DNA of 64,000 nucleotides from Mollicutes bacterium (GTDB lineage: Bacteria > Bacillota_I > Bacilli_A > RF39 > UBA660): the NCBI GenBank assembly GCA_004552445.1, contig SFOJ01000003.1, positions 39,087 to 103,086 on the forward strand, given 5' to 3'. The position numbers and the translations under genes are program-made. Positions 26,583-36,243 of this stretch are shown here, piece after piece. Numbering within the stretch: the first letter of the stretch is position 1; each line of letters begins with the position of its first letter. The notes under the pieces were generated by a model. That model ran no database searches, was not told the origin of the DNA, and saw nothing but the letters and a program-made list of their open reading frames with translations.

Positions 26583-28364
26583 ATGTCTAAATATAAAATT
26601 AGTGTAATAATACCAATATATAATGTAGAAAAATATATTGAAGAAACTATAAAAAGTATAATAAATCAATCAATAGGATTTGAAAATATAGAATTAATAT
26701 TAATAAATGATGGAAGTCCATATAATGAAGAAGAAATATGTCTAAAATATAAAAAGAAATATGATAATATAAAATATATTAAAAAAGAAAACGGTGGAGT
26801 ATCTTCAGCTAGAAATGAAGGAATTAAATTAGCCACAGGAAAGTATATTAATTTTATAGATTCAGACGATAAATTTGAAAAAAATGCATTTGAAAAAGGA
26901 TGCAAAATGCTAGATAATCACCCAGAAATTGATATCGTCGGATTTAGACAAAAGTTTTTTGAAGCAACACATGGATATCATATAACAGATTTTAGATTTG
27001 ACAAAGGCGATAGAATAATAGATATAACAAAAGAGCATGAATTGCTTCAATTAAGTGCTGCTGCTGCATTAATTAGAAGAGAAGCAATAAAAAATATACT
27101 ATTTGATGAAAAACTTAAATACTCAGAAGACGCTAAATTCATGACTGAAATATTATTTAGAAGAAGAAAAATGAAATATGGAGTAATTGCTTCATCAAAA
27201 TACTTATACAGAAAAAGAAAGTTAAATAAAAATTGGTACACATTAACACTAAATGAAGTTTATAAATTTACAATTAATTTATCCAAAGAAATTTTTGGGA
27301 AAATAATACCTTATGCAGAATATTTTGTAATGTATCATTTACAAGCAAGAATTAATAAATCATTTGATGTTAAAATGAGTAAAAAAGAAAAAGAAGAAAA
27401 TAATAATATAATAAAAGAATTACTAAAAGAAATAGATGATTACATCATCTTAGAGCAAAGAATATTAACAATTTATGAAAAAATGCAAGCATTAAATATA
27501 AAATATAATAACAAAACAAATGAATATTATCAAATAAAAGATAATAAATTACTGTTTAAGAATATAGAAGTATGTAATATACATGACTTATATACAAACT
27601 TATATGAAATCGTAGATAATAACAATGAATTCATTATTAAATTAGAATTACCAGAAAACATACTAAAAATATCAAAAATCCAAATAAAAACAAATAATAG
27701 AAATCTAAATTATGATATTAAGAAAGCTCAAATACAACAATTTAATAACTTTGAAAATTATGCGCCAGAAATAAAATCAATAGAATTTAGAATTCTAAAA
27801 GACGAAACAAATAAAATAAAAGTTCTTGTAAATAACGAGAAAATTGCAATCTGCGGAATTAAAGAATTTAGAATAATAACTAAAAGTAATTTAAGATACA
27901 AATTATTAAATTATTATGTTTACATAACAAAAAATAATCTAATAATAACAAGGAATATATTAATTAAATTTTATAGATTTATTATACATACAACACATAT
28001 GATAATAAAACATCCAAAACAACTAGAATTAATACTTCTTTCAATGCTTACAAATTTTAAATTTAGGAATGCTAAAATAGCATATCTTGATAATGAAGGA
28101 AATGTTAAAAAATACTTAGAAAAAAATAACATTAAAAATATTTATAAAATATCTGACAATAAAAAAGAAAATGATTTATCAAAAAGATCATTAAAATATA
28201 AATTAATATTATTAAATTCTAAAGAAATATATGTATCAAATAATGATAAAGAAAATAGAGATATAAAATATCCTTTTGGTAAATCAACAAAAATATATGT
28301 AAATAAAATGCAATCAAATTACTATTATATTGATCAAAATGGTAATATAAATAAAAAAATGTAA
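26583..28364 (+). CDS. Family 2 glycosyltransferase with long C-terminal extension
   Basis: 593 residues from ATG 26583, which follows AAAGGAG; an in-frame ATG 34 codons upstream lies before the promoter and was rejected. GT-A domain in the first 240 residues: ISVIIPIYNVEKYI, LINDGSPYN, KENGGVSSARNEGI, NFIDSDDKF (DxD metal site) and YSEDAKFM. Such enzymes extend teichoic acids or exopolysaccharides from nucleotide sugars. The remaining 350 residues have helical Lys/Asn-rich sequence of unknown fold. Divergent from the polymerase operon, so likely part of the same pathway. Confidence 0.88.
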   Translation: MSKYKISVIIPIYNVEKYIEETIKSIINQSIGFENIELILINDGSPYNEEEICLKYKKKYDNIKYIKKENGGVSSARNEGIKLATGKYINFIDSDDKFEKNAFEKGCKMLDNHPEIDIVGFRQKFFEATHGYHITDFRFDKGDRIIDITKEHELLQLSAAAALIRREAIKNILFDEKLKYSEDAKFMTEILFRRRKMKYGVIASSKYLYRKRKLNKNWYTLTLNEVYKFTINLSKEIFGKIIPYAEYFVMYHLQARINKSFDVKMSKKEKEENNNIIKELLKEIDDYIILEQRILTIYEKMQALNIKYNNKTNEYYQIKDNKLLFKNIEVCNIHDLYTNLYEIVDNNNEFIIKLELPENILKISKIQIKTNNRNLNYDIKKAQIQQFNNFENYAPEIKSIEFRILKDETNKIKVLVNNEKIAICGIKEFRIITKSNLRYKLLNYYVYITKNNLIITRNILIKFYRFIIHTTHMIIKHPKQLELILLSMLTNFKFRNAKIAYLDNEGNVKKYLEKNNIKNIYKISDNKKENDLSKRSLKYKLILLNSKEIYVSNNDKENRDIKYPFGKSTKIYVNKMQSNYYYIDQNGNINKKM

Positions 28365-28383
28365 TTATAATATTTACATTTTT
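28355..28383. terminator. Bidirectional terminator between convergent genes
   Basis: Ten-bp arms AAAAATGTAA/TTACATTTTT (28355-28364 and 28374-28383) around a 9-base loop, with flanking A/T tracts giving U-runs on both strands. It overlaps the ends of the glycosyltransferase and gpsA genes. Confidence 0.7.
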
Positions 28384-29351
28384 TATTTACTTATTAAAAA
28401 TCTTAACATCTCTTCTTTATCTTTTTTACCTTCTATAATATCATGAATTAAATTTATTATAGGCATCTTAACTTTTTTACGTCTAACTAACTTGTGAATA
28501 GATTTTAACGTATACATACCTTCTACAGTAGTATTCTCTAAATATTTATCTATTTCTTTTTTACTAGCACCGCTACCAATTAAATAACCAAAACTAAAGT
28601 TTCTTGAGTTTTTACTAGTACATGTCATAAGAATATCTCCAAACCCAGCAAAAGATAAAATAGATTTCTTTTTGCCACCTAAAGCATCAATTAACTCTTT
28701 TATATCATTCATGCTTTCAGTTAGAAATAATGCTCTTGTTGAATCAGTTACTCCCATACCTTCTAACATACCACTAGCAATAGCCATAACATTTTTAATA
28801 CTACCACAAATTTCTATACCAGTAATATCTCTAGTCCTTCTAAACTTAGTAGTTGAATTTTCAAAGCACTTACGAATAACCATTTCAGTTTTATGGCTTT
28901 TAGTTGCCATGCTAAAACCAATAGGAGCATCTTTAATCATATCAACAGCAAAAGTTGGACCTGATATAACAGCAACACTATTTTTTAAATATTTAGCAAA
29001 TACATCATTTAAAAATAAACATGTATTTTGTTGAATACCTTTGGTAGCAATTAATACAGGTTGATTCTTTTTAATATATTTAGACAGTTGTTTAGTAACA
29101 TCTTCAAAAGCAAAAGCTGGTATAGCCATTACTATTAAATCTTTACCATTAACAGTTTCCTCTAAATTAGTTGAAAATTTTATCTCTTTTGGAATTTTAT
29201 ATCCATCTAATTTTTTACTTATTCTTTTTATATCTAAAACTTTAGCTTCTTCTTCATTATGTGTCCACATTTCAACAGTAACTTTGTTTTTTACCAGAAT
29301 ATGTGAAAGTGCTAAACCAAAAGCACCAGCACCAAGTATACCTACTTTCAT
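28383..29351 (-). CDS. gpsA: Glycerol-3-phosphate dehydrogenase [NAD(P)+]
   Basis: 322 residues, typical GpsA length. NAD-binding GILGAGAFGLAL, IATKGIQ, ISGPTFAVD, the catalytic Lys context GSIKNVMAIASGMLEGMG and GFGDILMTCTSKNSRN. It reduces dihydroxyacetone phosphate to sn-glycerol 3-phosphate in the cytoplasm, the precursor of phospholipids, of phosphatidylglycerol for LtaS and of CDP-glycerol. AGGTGA precedes the ATG. Placed between teichoic acid genes, which suits precursor supply. Confidence 0.96.
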   Translation of the reverse strand: MKVGILGAGAFGLALSHILVKNKVTVEMWTHNEEEAKVLDIKRISKKLDGYKIPKEIKFSTNLEETVNGKDLIVMAIPAFAFEDVTKQLSKYIKKNQPVLIATKGIQQNTCLFLNDVFAKYLKNSVAVISGPTFAVDMIKDAPIGFSMATKSHKTEMVIRKCFENSTTKFRRTRDITGIEICGSIKNVMAIASGMLEGMGVTDSTRALFLTESMNDIKELIDALGGKKKSILSFAGFGDILMTCTSKNSRNFSFGYLIGSGASKKEIDKYLENTTVEGMYTLKSIHKLVRRKKVKMPIINLIHDIIEGKKDKEEMLRFLISK

Positions 29352-29369
29352 CTATTCACCTCTAAAACA

Positions 29370-29397
29370 ATTATAACAAAATTTAAATATATTTCAA
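29370..29397 (-). promoter_or_regulatory. Promoter of gpsA
   Basis: Minus strand TTGAAA (29397-29392), 16-base spacer, TATAAT (29375-29370), with a TG two bases before the -10 (extended -10). Confidence 0.65.
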
Positions 29398-29464
29398 AAT
29401 TTGCTTATAAAAAACATAAATTTATATTAAATTAACATAAAATATTTACATTTTATTAACAAAA

Positions 29465-29486
29465 AAAGTTCAATTTCTTGAACTTT
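29465..29486 (-). terminator. Terminator after tagO
   Basis: Nine-bp arms AAAGTTCAA/TTGAACTTT with TTTC loop, then a T-tract on the minus strand, four bases past the tagO stop. Confidence 0.8.
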
Positions 29487-29490
29487 AAAA

Positions 29491-30573
29491 CTACTTTTTC
29501 TTTCCTTTTTCTTTTGACTTTGACCAATCAAACACTATATTTGTTTTAAGAACAAAATATAAAACTATAAATATAAGTATTACATAACATCCCGCTACTA
29601 TTTTTTTATCACCTAATACATAGAAGATAGTAGTTAGAGAAAACATTATATTAATTGCATATATTACAAGTAATGAACTCTTTTTAGAAAAATGTTTAAG
29701 TAGTTGATGATGTAAATGTTCTTTATCTGCGTGATCAATACTTTGTCCTTTAAGTTTTCTTCTTATAATAGCAAATAATGTATCCATAATTGGAATAGCT
29801 AATATTAATAATGGAATAATTAATGATGTTAATGTAGTTGTTTTGAATCCAAGTAAGAATATTACTGATATCATAAAACCTAAAAAAGTACTTCCTGCAT
29901 CTCCTTGATATATTCTAGCAGGTGGAAAATTATGTACTAAATATCCAAGTGTTGAACCAAGCATTATTAAAGATAAAATTATATCCAAACCACCAAATTT
30001 ATTTAACATAAACCCTATAGTAGCAATAGTTAAAAAGTATATTGATGAAATACCAGCACATAACCCATCTAACCCATCTATTAAATTAATAGCATTTATT
30101 GTAGCAACTATTATAAGCATGGAAATTAATTCCGGTAATAATGGTACTGAAGTAAATTTAATAGTTATTCCAAATAAAGTTACTTTAGTAAGTTCAAGCC
30201 CACCATAAAATACAACTATCGCAGCAACTATTAATTGAACCAAAACCTTATATTTATTAGGCATTGGTGTTTCACTCTTAGTCATATCATCAAAAAGTCC
30301 TAAAAGCATAATTAAAAACGAACCAATAAGAACTGCTATCATCAAGTTATTTTTAGGTGCAAATAACATATATCCAAGTAAAAATGCAAAAAATATACCA
30401 AGTCCACCTAATAATGGTACTGGATGTTCTTGAATCTTTCTAGGATCATTAGGTATATCTAATATTTTTAAAAATATAGCTACTTTCTTCATCATTTGAA
30501 CAAATATTAAAGAAGCTAAAAAACATACTGAAACTATTATAAATATATTGTGTCCATTAACATTAAAATTCAT
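29491..30573 (-). CDS. tagO: Undecaprenyl-phosphate GlcNAc-1-phosphate transferase (TagO/WecA family)
   Basis: 360 residues from ATG 30573 (GGGAG nine bases upstream; an upstream TTG was rejected). Eleven membrane helices. Family motifs: PNDPRKIQEHPVPLLGG, LFDDM (Mg site), NAINLIDGLDGLCAG, YQGDAGSTFLGF and the cytoplasmic HADKEHLHHQLL loop that marks the WecA/TagO branch rather than MraY. It starts wall teichoic acid linkage-unit synthesis by loading GlcNAc-phosphate onto undecaprenyl phosphate. Basic C-terminus. Confidence 0.93.
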   Translation of the reverse strand: MNFNVNGHNIFIIVSVCFLASLIFVQMMKKVAIFLKILDIPNDPRKIQEHPVPLLGGLGIFFAFLLGYMLFAPKNNLMIAVLIGSFLIMLLGLFDDMTKSETPMPNKYKVLVQLIVAAIVVFYGGLELTKVTLFGITIKFTSVPLLPELISMLIIVATINAINLIDGLDGLCAGISSIYFLTIATIGFMLNKFGGLDIILSLIMLGSTLGYLVHNFPPARIYQGDAGSTFLGFMISVIFLLGFKTTTLTSLIIPLLILAIPIMDTLFAIIRRKLKGQSIDHADKEHLHHQLLKHFSKKSSLLVIYAINIMFSLTTIFYVLGDKKIVAGCYVILIFIVLYFVLKTNIVFDWSKSKEKGKKK

Positions 30574-30595
30574 AATTTTCAACTCCCTAATAGTT

Positions 30596-30624
30596 ATTAT
30601 AAACTAATAATAACATTTTTTCCA
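30596..30624 (-). promoter_or_regulatory. Probable promoter of tagO
   Basis: Minus strand TGGAAA (30624-30619), 17 bases, TATAAT (30601-30596); the start of transcription would fall near the ribosome site, giving a very short leader. Confidence 0.5.
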
Positions 30625-30709
30625 TAATTACGTTAAAAAAACTAATATTTTATATTTATGTATAATGTGTAAATAAAAACCAGTTTTTAATGAAAATTAT
30701 GTCGAAATT

Positions 30710-30718
30710 TGCTATAAT
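30710..30718 (+). promoter_or_regulatory. Extended -10 promoter of the autolysin-cohesin-LCP operon
   Basis: TGCTATAAT gives an extended -10 element with a perfect TATAAT (30713-30718), 33 bases before the ATG. No good -35 box is visible, as is common with extended -10 promoters. Confidence 0.6.
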
Positions 30719-30751
30719 TATTATGATAATTAAGAATGTAAAGGAGTACAC

Positions 30752-32839
30752 ATGAAAAAAAGATATTATATAACTATTATTTTTTTACTAACATTTCTTT
30801 GTGTACCATTGAATATAAATGCCTCTTTTGATGCAGAGATAAATGGAAACACAGTAAGAATTAGAACAGGACCTGGTACTAACAATTCAGCAATAGTTAC
30901 AGTAAATGCAGGTACTTCAATTTCAGTAGTTGATAAAACACTATATAGTGGTACTGGTTGTAATTCTAAATGGTTAAAGGTTATTTATAATGAAAAAACA
31001 GGATATGTATGTAGTAAATATGTAACTTTCTTAAATAATACATACACTGGAATAAATGTTATAGATTGGACAGCAAGAGTTACTGGAAATAATGTTTCAG
31101 TAAGAAAAACTGCCTCTTCAAGCGGAAAAGTTATAGAAACTCTAACACTTGGAGCAAATGTAACAATATTAGGTTCTAGTGGAAACTTTTATAAAATCAA
31201 ATACTATGGTGAAAAAGAAGGATACATAAGTAAAGATTATATTGTTAAAAAAAGTGATATAACTGCCACTGACAAAGAATATGCAAAAGTATTAAAAGAT
31301 AAAGGTTTTCCTGATAGTTATATCCCATATTTAACATATCTACATAAAAAATATCCAAACTGGGTATTCAATGCAGATAAAAATAATAGAAGTTTTGTTA
31401 CTTCAGTAGATAAAGAAGCCGGAAAATGTTACATGCAAACAAAAAACGATAACTATAGAACATCATCTGTACCTGCTGAGGGAAGCACATGGTTTAGAGT
31501 TAACAAAGGTGTAATTGCTTTTTATATGGACCCTAGAAACTGGCTTACAGAAAATAGAATATTTATGTTTGAAAAATTAGATTATGATAACAATTTAGAT
31601 AAAGAATACCCTACTCTTATTAAAGCAATATTTGGAAGTGGCAAACTTGGAGATGATAAATATACAATTCCGATGTACAACGCAGCCAAATCATTAGGTA
31701 TAAGTCCAATACATGTAGCTAGTAGAATTAGATTAGAAGTTGGAGCTAGTGGAAGCGCATCAACTGATGGTGGAAAATTCACATGGAAAGGTAAAACATA
31801 TAGTGGATACTACAATTTCTTTAATATAGGAGCTTATGAAACAACAATAGATGGAGTTAAATATTCAGCAGTAACAAGAGGTCTTGCCTACGCCGCTAAA
31901 CTAATAAGCAGAAATGGAGAGCCATGGAATAACATTGAAACTGCTATTAAAGAAGGAAGTAGCACACTTGCTAAAAACTATGTTACTAGAGGACAACAAA
32001 CAATATTCTATCAAAAGTTCAACATTGGTCCTAAAGCTGAAAGTCCTTATGCAAATCAATACATGACAAATATTCAAGCACCAGCAACAGAAGGATCTTC
32101 ATCATATAACTCATATAAAAAAGAAAATTTATTAAATTCAAAATTTACATTCGATATTCCTGTATATAAAGATGGTACTCTTCCAGAATACACTTCTCTA
32201 CCAAAAAGTGGTGACACAAATAATAATTTAGCATCTCTAAATGTAGATGGATATGCATTAACACCATCATTTGATGAAGATATACTTACATACGATGTTT
32301 ATGTTCCAAAAGAATTAATGACTGCTACAGTAAATGCAAAAACTCAAAGTGAAAAAGCAACAATATCAGGAACTGGTGAAACAAAACTAGAAGATGATGA
32401 AAATGATCCTACTACAGTAAGTATGGTACTTGAAAAAAGTAACTTAAATATAAAAGACAATTATATAGTTGGAATTAGACCAGAAACAAAAGCTAGTGTT
32501 ATAAAATCATCAATAATTACTTCTGGTGCAAGAAATGTTACAATTAAAAATTCAAAAGGAATAGAAATTAAAGATACAGATATTTTAGGAACAGATTATA
32601 AAGTAACAATCTCTACTTTACTTGAGTCCAAAACATTCACACTTGTAGTGAAAGGAGATACTTCAGGAGATGGAAAAGTAACAATACTTGATCTTTTACA
32701 AGTTAGAAAACATATTAATGGAGATAACAAATTAAACAATACTAGATTCCTAGCCGGTGATACATCAGGAGATAACAAAATAACAATACTTGATCTTTTA
32801 CAAGTTAGAAAACATATTAATGGAGATAAAAAATTATAG
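30752..32839 (+). CDS. Secreted SH3b/glucosaminidase-like autolysin with C-terminal dockerin
   Basis: 695 residues, AAAGGAG before the ATG. Domains: signal peptide (1-25), two bacterial SH3 domains (about 28-95 with VRIRTGPGTNNSA, and 105-170 with VSVRKTASSSGK), a glucosaminidase-like catalytic region (about 180-470) with PYLTYLHKKYPNW, ASRIRLEVGASG (candidate catalytic Glu) and NFFNIGAYE, a cadherin-like beta-sandwich (about 490-620), and a type I dockerin: two 25-residue calcium loops starting GDTSGDGKVTILDLLQVRK and GDTSGDNKITILDLLQVRK. It would cut peptidoglycan glycan strands outside the cell. The next gene encodes a cohesin-like domain, so the dockerin is probably its docking tag. The catalytic family is by resemblance to GH73-type enzymes; the dockerin is strongly supported. 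Confidence 0.85.
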   Translation: MKKRYYITIIFLLTFLCVPLNINASFDAEINGNTVRIRTGPGTNNSAIVTVNAGTSISVVDKTLYSGTGCNSKWLKVIYNEKTGYVCSKYVTFLNNTYTGINVIDWTARVTGNNVSVRKTASSSGKVIETLTLGANVTILGSSGNFYKIKYYGEKEGYISKDYIVKKSDITATDKEYAKVLKDKGFPDSYIPYLTYLHKKYPNWVFNADKNNRSFVTSVDKEAGKCYMQTKNDNYRTSSVPAEGSTWFRVNKGVIAFYMDPRNWLTENRIFMFEKLDYDNNLDKEYPTLIKAIFGSGKLGDDKYTIPMYNAAKSLGISPIHVASRIRLEVGASGSASTDGGKFTWKGKTYSGYYNFFNIGAYETTIDGVKYSAVTRGLAYAAKLISRNGEPWNNIETAIKEGSSTLAKNYVTRGQQTIFYQKFNIGPKAESPYANQYMTNIQAPATEGSSSYNSYKKENLLNSKFTFDIPVYKDGTLPEYTSLPKSGDTNNNLASLNVDGYALTPSFDEDILTYDVYVPKELMTATVNAKTQSEKATISGTGETKLEDDENDPTTVSMVLEKSNLNIKDNYIVGIRPETKASVIKSSIITSGARNVTIKNSKGIEIKDTDILGTDYKVTISTLLESKTFTLVVKGDTSGDGKVTILDLLQVRKHINGDNKLNNTRFLAGDTSGDNKITILDLLQVRKHINGDKKL
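32650..32836 (+). repeat. Duplicated dockerin half-repeats
   Basis: Two copies of about 80 bp at 32655-32736 and 32755-32836 are almost identical in DNA as well as protein, with the same 50-base core ACAATACTTGATCTTTTACA and onward. This points to recent duplication or ongoing homogenisation of the calcium-binding dockerin halves. Confidence 0.8.
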
Positions 32840-32847
32840 GAGGAAAA

Positions 32848-34284
32848 ATGAATAAAATATTAAAATCACTATCTATATTGATAGTATCACTACTCTTTAC
32901 AATAACAGTAGATGCAGCTTCGGCAAATGTAAAAGTAACTACAAATAAAAGTCAAGTTGTAGTTGGAAATACATTCACAGTAACAACAAAAATCTCAGGA
33001 TCAGATTTAGGTTCATGGCAATGGACACTTAGCTATGATACAAAAAAATTTAAATTAGTAAGCGGTGGAAATGTTTTCTTCTTTAGTGAATCAGGAGAAA
33101 ATCAAAAAACAAAAACATGGACGCTAAAGGCAATAGCAAAAGGAAGCGGAAATATAACAGTTAAAGCAGCTGGAGCATTTTCATATAAAAATGAAGTAGC
33201 CATGAAAGTAACTACTAACACTAAAACAGTAAGAGTAATAACACAAGCAGAACTAGAAGCAAGTTATTCAAAAGATAATAATCTTAAAAGCTTAAGCATT
33301 GATGGCTTAAAATTAGAACCAGCATTTAATAAAGATACAACTGAATATAAAGTTACTGCTGAAAGTAATACGACTGAAATAAAAATAAATGCTACTAAAT
33401 CAGACTCAAAAGCAGATTTATCAGGTACAGGGACATTCAAAGTAACTGAAGGAGAAAATAAATTCACTGTAACTGTAGAAGCAGAAAACGGTTCAGTAAA
33501 AAAATATAACATATTAGTTAATGTAACAGACCCAAATCCAATAACAGTAAAAATAAATGATATTGATTACACAGTTGTTAAAAGAGAAAGTAATCTTACT
33601 AAACCAGAAGATTATGAAAAAAAAGATATAACAATTAATGACCAAAAAGTACCAGCTTTCTATAATGAAGTAAATAATTTCATATTAGTAGGTCTTAAAA
33701 ATACTGAAGGAGATATCAAACTATTCTTATATGATAGTGAAAGTAATACATTCAGTGAATATAAAGAAATTAAACTAGATCAATTAAAACTATATCCATT
33801 AACAATAGATAAAGAAATAAATAATTATAAACTATCTAAAATAACTATAAATGATATTGAATTTGACGCTTTAATACAAAATAATAGTGATTATGCAATT
33901 ATACATGCACAAAATATGAATAATGGTACAAGCGACTATTACACATATGATAAAAAAACAAATACTGTGATAACTTATACAAATGAAGCTTTAAAACCAT
34001 TAGAAGATAAAATAGATAAATATGAAAAAATGATACTTCTTCTTACAGGAGAAACAATACTAGTATTCTTCATCCTATTATGTATACTTATATCAAAAAT
34101 AAGACATACTAAAAAAAGAAAAAAACTACATCAAATGATGATTCAACAAAAAGAACTTGAAGAAAGACAAAAAGAAATAAAAGAAAAAGAAGAAATAAAA
34201 GAAAAAGAATCAAATAAAAGTAACGAAGTAAAAGAAGAAGCTAAATCAAAGAAAAAGAAAAAGGATAAAAAGAAAAAAAATTAG
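32848..34284 (+). CDS. Membrane-anchored cohesin-like scaffold protein
   Basis: 478 residues, AGGAGG before ATG, nine bases after the autolysin gene. Signal peptide (1-24), then a cohesin-like beta domain (about 25-130): ANVKVTTNKSQVVVGNTFTV, GSWQWTLSYDTKKFKLVSGG, resembling the opening of type I cohesins. Next a cadherin-like beta-sandwich (about 145-228: LKSLSIDGLKLEPAFNKDT), a beta-rich region of unknown fold, one membrane helix (about 393-415) and a Lys/Glu-rich cytoplasmic tail of about 60 residues. It carries only one cohesin, so it would act as a membrane receptor for the neighbouring dockerin enzyme rather than as a multi-enzyme scaffold. The cohesin call is by pattern, without a structure check. 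Confidence 0.75.
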   Translation: MNKILKSLSILIVSLLFTITVDAASANVKVTTNKSQVVVGNTFTVTTKISGSDLGSWQWTLSYDTKKFKLVSGGNVFFFSESGENQKTKTWTLKAIAKGSGNITVKAAGAFSYKNEVAMKVTTNTKTVRVITQAELEASYSKDNNLKSLSIDGLKLEPAFNKDTTEYKVTAESNTTEIKINATKSDSKADLSGTGTFKVTEGENKFTVTVEAENGSVKKYNILVNVTDPNPITVKINDIDYTVVKRESNLTKPEDYEKKDITINDQKVPAFYNEVNNFILVGLKNTEGDIKLFLYDSESNTFSEYKEIKLDQLKLYPLTIDKEINNYKLSKITINDIEFDALIQNNSDYAIIHAQNMNNGTSDYYTYDKKTNTVITYTNEALKPLEDKIDKYEKMILLLTGETILVFFILLCILISKIRHTKKRKKLHQMMIQQKELEERQKEIKEKEEIKEKESNKSNEVKEEAKSKKKKKDKKKKN

Positions 34285-34299
34285 AAGGAAGTGTTAAAC

Positions 34300-36201
34300 A
34301 TGAGAAAGAAAAAAATATTAAAAACATTTACAATTTTTATACTTTTACTAATAGAGTTAATTAGTCTTTGTTTCTTCACATACTCTTTAATACTATATGA
34401 AGGAGTAGAAACATTTTATAGAATATATGGTGTTATTATACTAGTATATTTATTCTTATTCTTAAGTTATTTATTACTAAGAAGTATAAAGAAAAAAAAT
34501 ATGAAATCTTTTGTAATACCAGCAATTTTAACAATAGTAATAATTGGAATTGAATTTGCTGGATATTATTACTTAACTAAAATATACAAATCAATTGATG
34601 CATATAGTGATACTAAAAATACTTACTATAGTTCACTAGTAACATATGATAAATCATTAAATACACAAAAAGATTTAAGAAAGAAAATAATTGGTATAGT
34701 AAGTAATTCTAAAGATATCGAAGGAAATATACTTCCTAAAGAACTAATTAAAAAATATAGTTTAGATTCATCAAATGAAATAAAAGAATATGATTCAACA
34801 ATTGAATTATTACATGCTCTATCAAATAAAGAAATAGATGCTGCTTTCTTCAGTCGTAACTACGTAGATATGTTCTACAGTCTTGAAGGATATGAAAATA
34901 TTGAAGAAGATACCAAAGTATTACTTGAGGGTTCTAAAATATATGAAACAAATGAAGAAAATATCAAAAGTGAAACAGCATCATTAAATAAACCATTCAC
35001 AATATTATTTATAGGAGTTGATTCATCAAAAGATGGTGTTACTTCAGGTTATAATGGTGATGTACTTTTACTAGCTACATTTAACCCATCAACCCTAAGA
35101 GCGACAATAACTTCAGTACCAAGAGATACTTATATTAAAACAGCTTGTTCTAATGGAAACTATAGAAGAATAAATACTACCACTTGGGGAAGTTCTTCAT
35201 CTTGTGCAGTTAAAACAATAGAAAAATTATTCGATGTAGATATTGACTACTATGCAAAAATCAACTTTAAAGGAGTTGTATCACTAGTAGACGCAGTCGG
35301 AGGAATAGATGTAGATGTACCATATTCATTCTGTGAACAAAATAGTTCAAGAAAATGGGGAAAAAACACAATATACGTAAATAAAGGAAAACAACACTTA
35401 AATGGTGAACAAGCACTAGCACTTGCCAGAAATAGACATGGCTGGTCAAAACATTGTAGCAATGAATGGAATCAAGGAAAAAGAAATGATTTTGTTAGAG
35501 GCAAAAACCAGATTAAAATTATTATGGGAGTTGCAAATGCAGCTACTAAATTAACAGATCCAAATCAAGCAATATCAATACTTGAAAAAATTAAACCAAA
35601 TTTCCAAACAAATATAACTACTAAAGATGTATTATCACTTTATAGCTTAGCTAAATCAATTGTAATAAACGATAGTGCAAACTTAGTAAATCTTCAAAGA
35701 ATGCAACTTAAAACATATTCAGTTTGGGGAAAAGTATATGAGCCATCATCTAAAAGTTATCCAGCAGTACAAGTTCCATATCAAGGTAGCATAAATGACA
35801 TAAAAAAAGAAATAAAAGCTAACTTAGGTAAAAGTAAAACAGATCTTGTAAAAACTGCTTCATTTGACTTAAATAATCTTTATGAAGACACATTAATTGG
35901 TCAAGGTAAATATACTACTCCAACAGTAAATACACTTAAAAACTTATCTAGTTACTCTGTATCTAGTATAAAGTCATATGCTAGTAAAAATAAATTAAAA
36001 CTTAAATTTATAGATTATAATACAAACAAAGAAGTATCATTAGATTCTTGGACAGATTATAAATTCTATAGTCAAAAAGAACATGTTGATACAATAATAG
36101 ATCAACTAAGTAGTTTAACAATATATGTTAAAAAACAAGTAGTCAAACCTACTGAACCAACAACACCAAGCGAAGAAGGAACTACTGAATCACAAGCATA
36201 A
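34300..36201 (+). CDS. LytR-CpsA-Psr (LCP) family polymer ligase
   Basis: 634 residues from ATG 34300; an upstream in-frame GTG sits one base from the ribosome site and was rejected. Four N-terminal membrane helices, then a region with LLHALSNKEIDAAFFSRNYV resembling the solute-binding-like insert of some clostridial and streptococcal LCPs. The LCP domain (about 225-460) has FTILFIGVDSS, DVLLLATFNP, ITSVPRDTYI (lipid-phosphate Arg), FKGVVSLVDAVGGIDVDV and ALALARNRHG. LCP enzymes transfer teichoic acids or capsule from undecaprenyl carrier to peptidoglycan. The C-terminal 150 residues are extra. Follows the cohesin gene directly, so wall attachment and autolysin docking are expressed together. 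Confidence 0.92.
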   Translation: MRKKKILKTFTIFILLLIELISLCFFTYSLILYEGVETFYRIYGVIILVYLFLFLSYLLLRSIKKKNMKSFVIPAILTIVIIGIEFAGYYYLTKIYKSIDAYSDTKNTYYSSLVTYDKSLNTQKDLRKKIIGIVSNSKDIEGNILPKELIKKYSLDSSNEIKEYDSTIELLHALSNKEIDAAFFSRNYVDMFYSLEGYENIEEDTKVLLEGSKIYETNEENIKSETASLNKPFTILFIGVDSSKDGVTSGYNGDVLLLATFNPSTLRATITSVPRDTYIKTACSNGNYRRINTTTWGSSSSCAVKTIEKLFDVDIDYYAKINFKGVVSLVDAVGGIDVDVPYSFCEQNSSRKWGKNTIYVNKGKQHLNGEQALALARNRHGWSKHCSNEWNQGKRNDFVRGKNQIKIIMGVANAATKLTDPNQAISILEKIKPNFQTNITTKDVLSLYSLAKSIVINDSANLVNLQRMQLKTYSVWGKVYEPSSKSYPAVQVPYQGSINDIKKEIKANLGKSKTDLVKTASFDLNNLYEDTLIGQGKYTTPTVNTLKNLSSYSVSSIKSYASKNKLKLKFIDYNTNKEVSLDSWTDYKFYSQKEHVDTIIDQLSSLTIYVKKQVVKPTEPTTPSEEGTTESQA

Positions 36202-36239
36202 AAAAAGTTAAGAAATTTCTAAAGTTTCTTAACTTTTTT
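36201..36239. terminator. Bidirectional terminator between LCP and suf operons
   Basis: Fifteen-bp arms (36201-36215 and 36225-36239) with a 9-base loop and T/A tracts at both ends. Serves both convergent operons. Confidence 0.85.
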
Positions 36240-36243
36240 ATTT

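Noticed and set aside
28672..29034. 120-codon plus-strand frame opposite gpsA
   Set aside because: Antisense shadow of a conserved gene; hydrophobic pattern mirrors the complementary codons.
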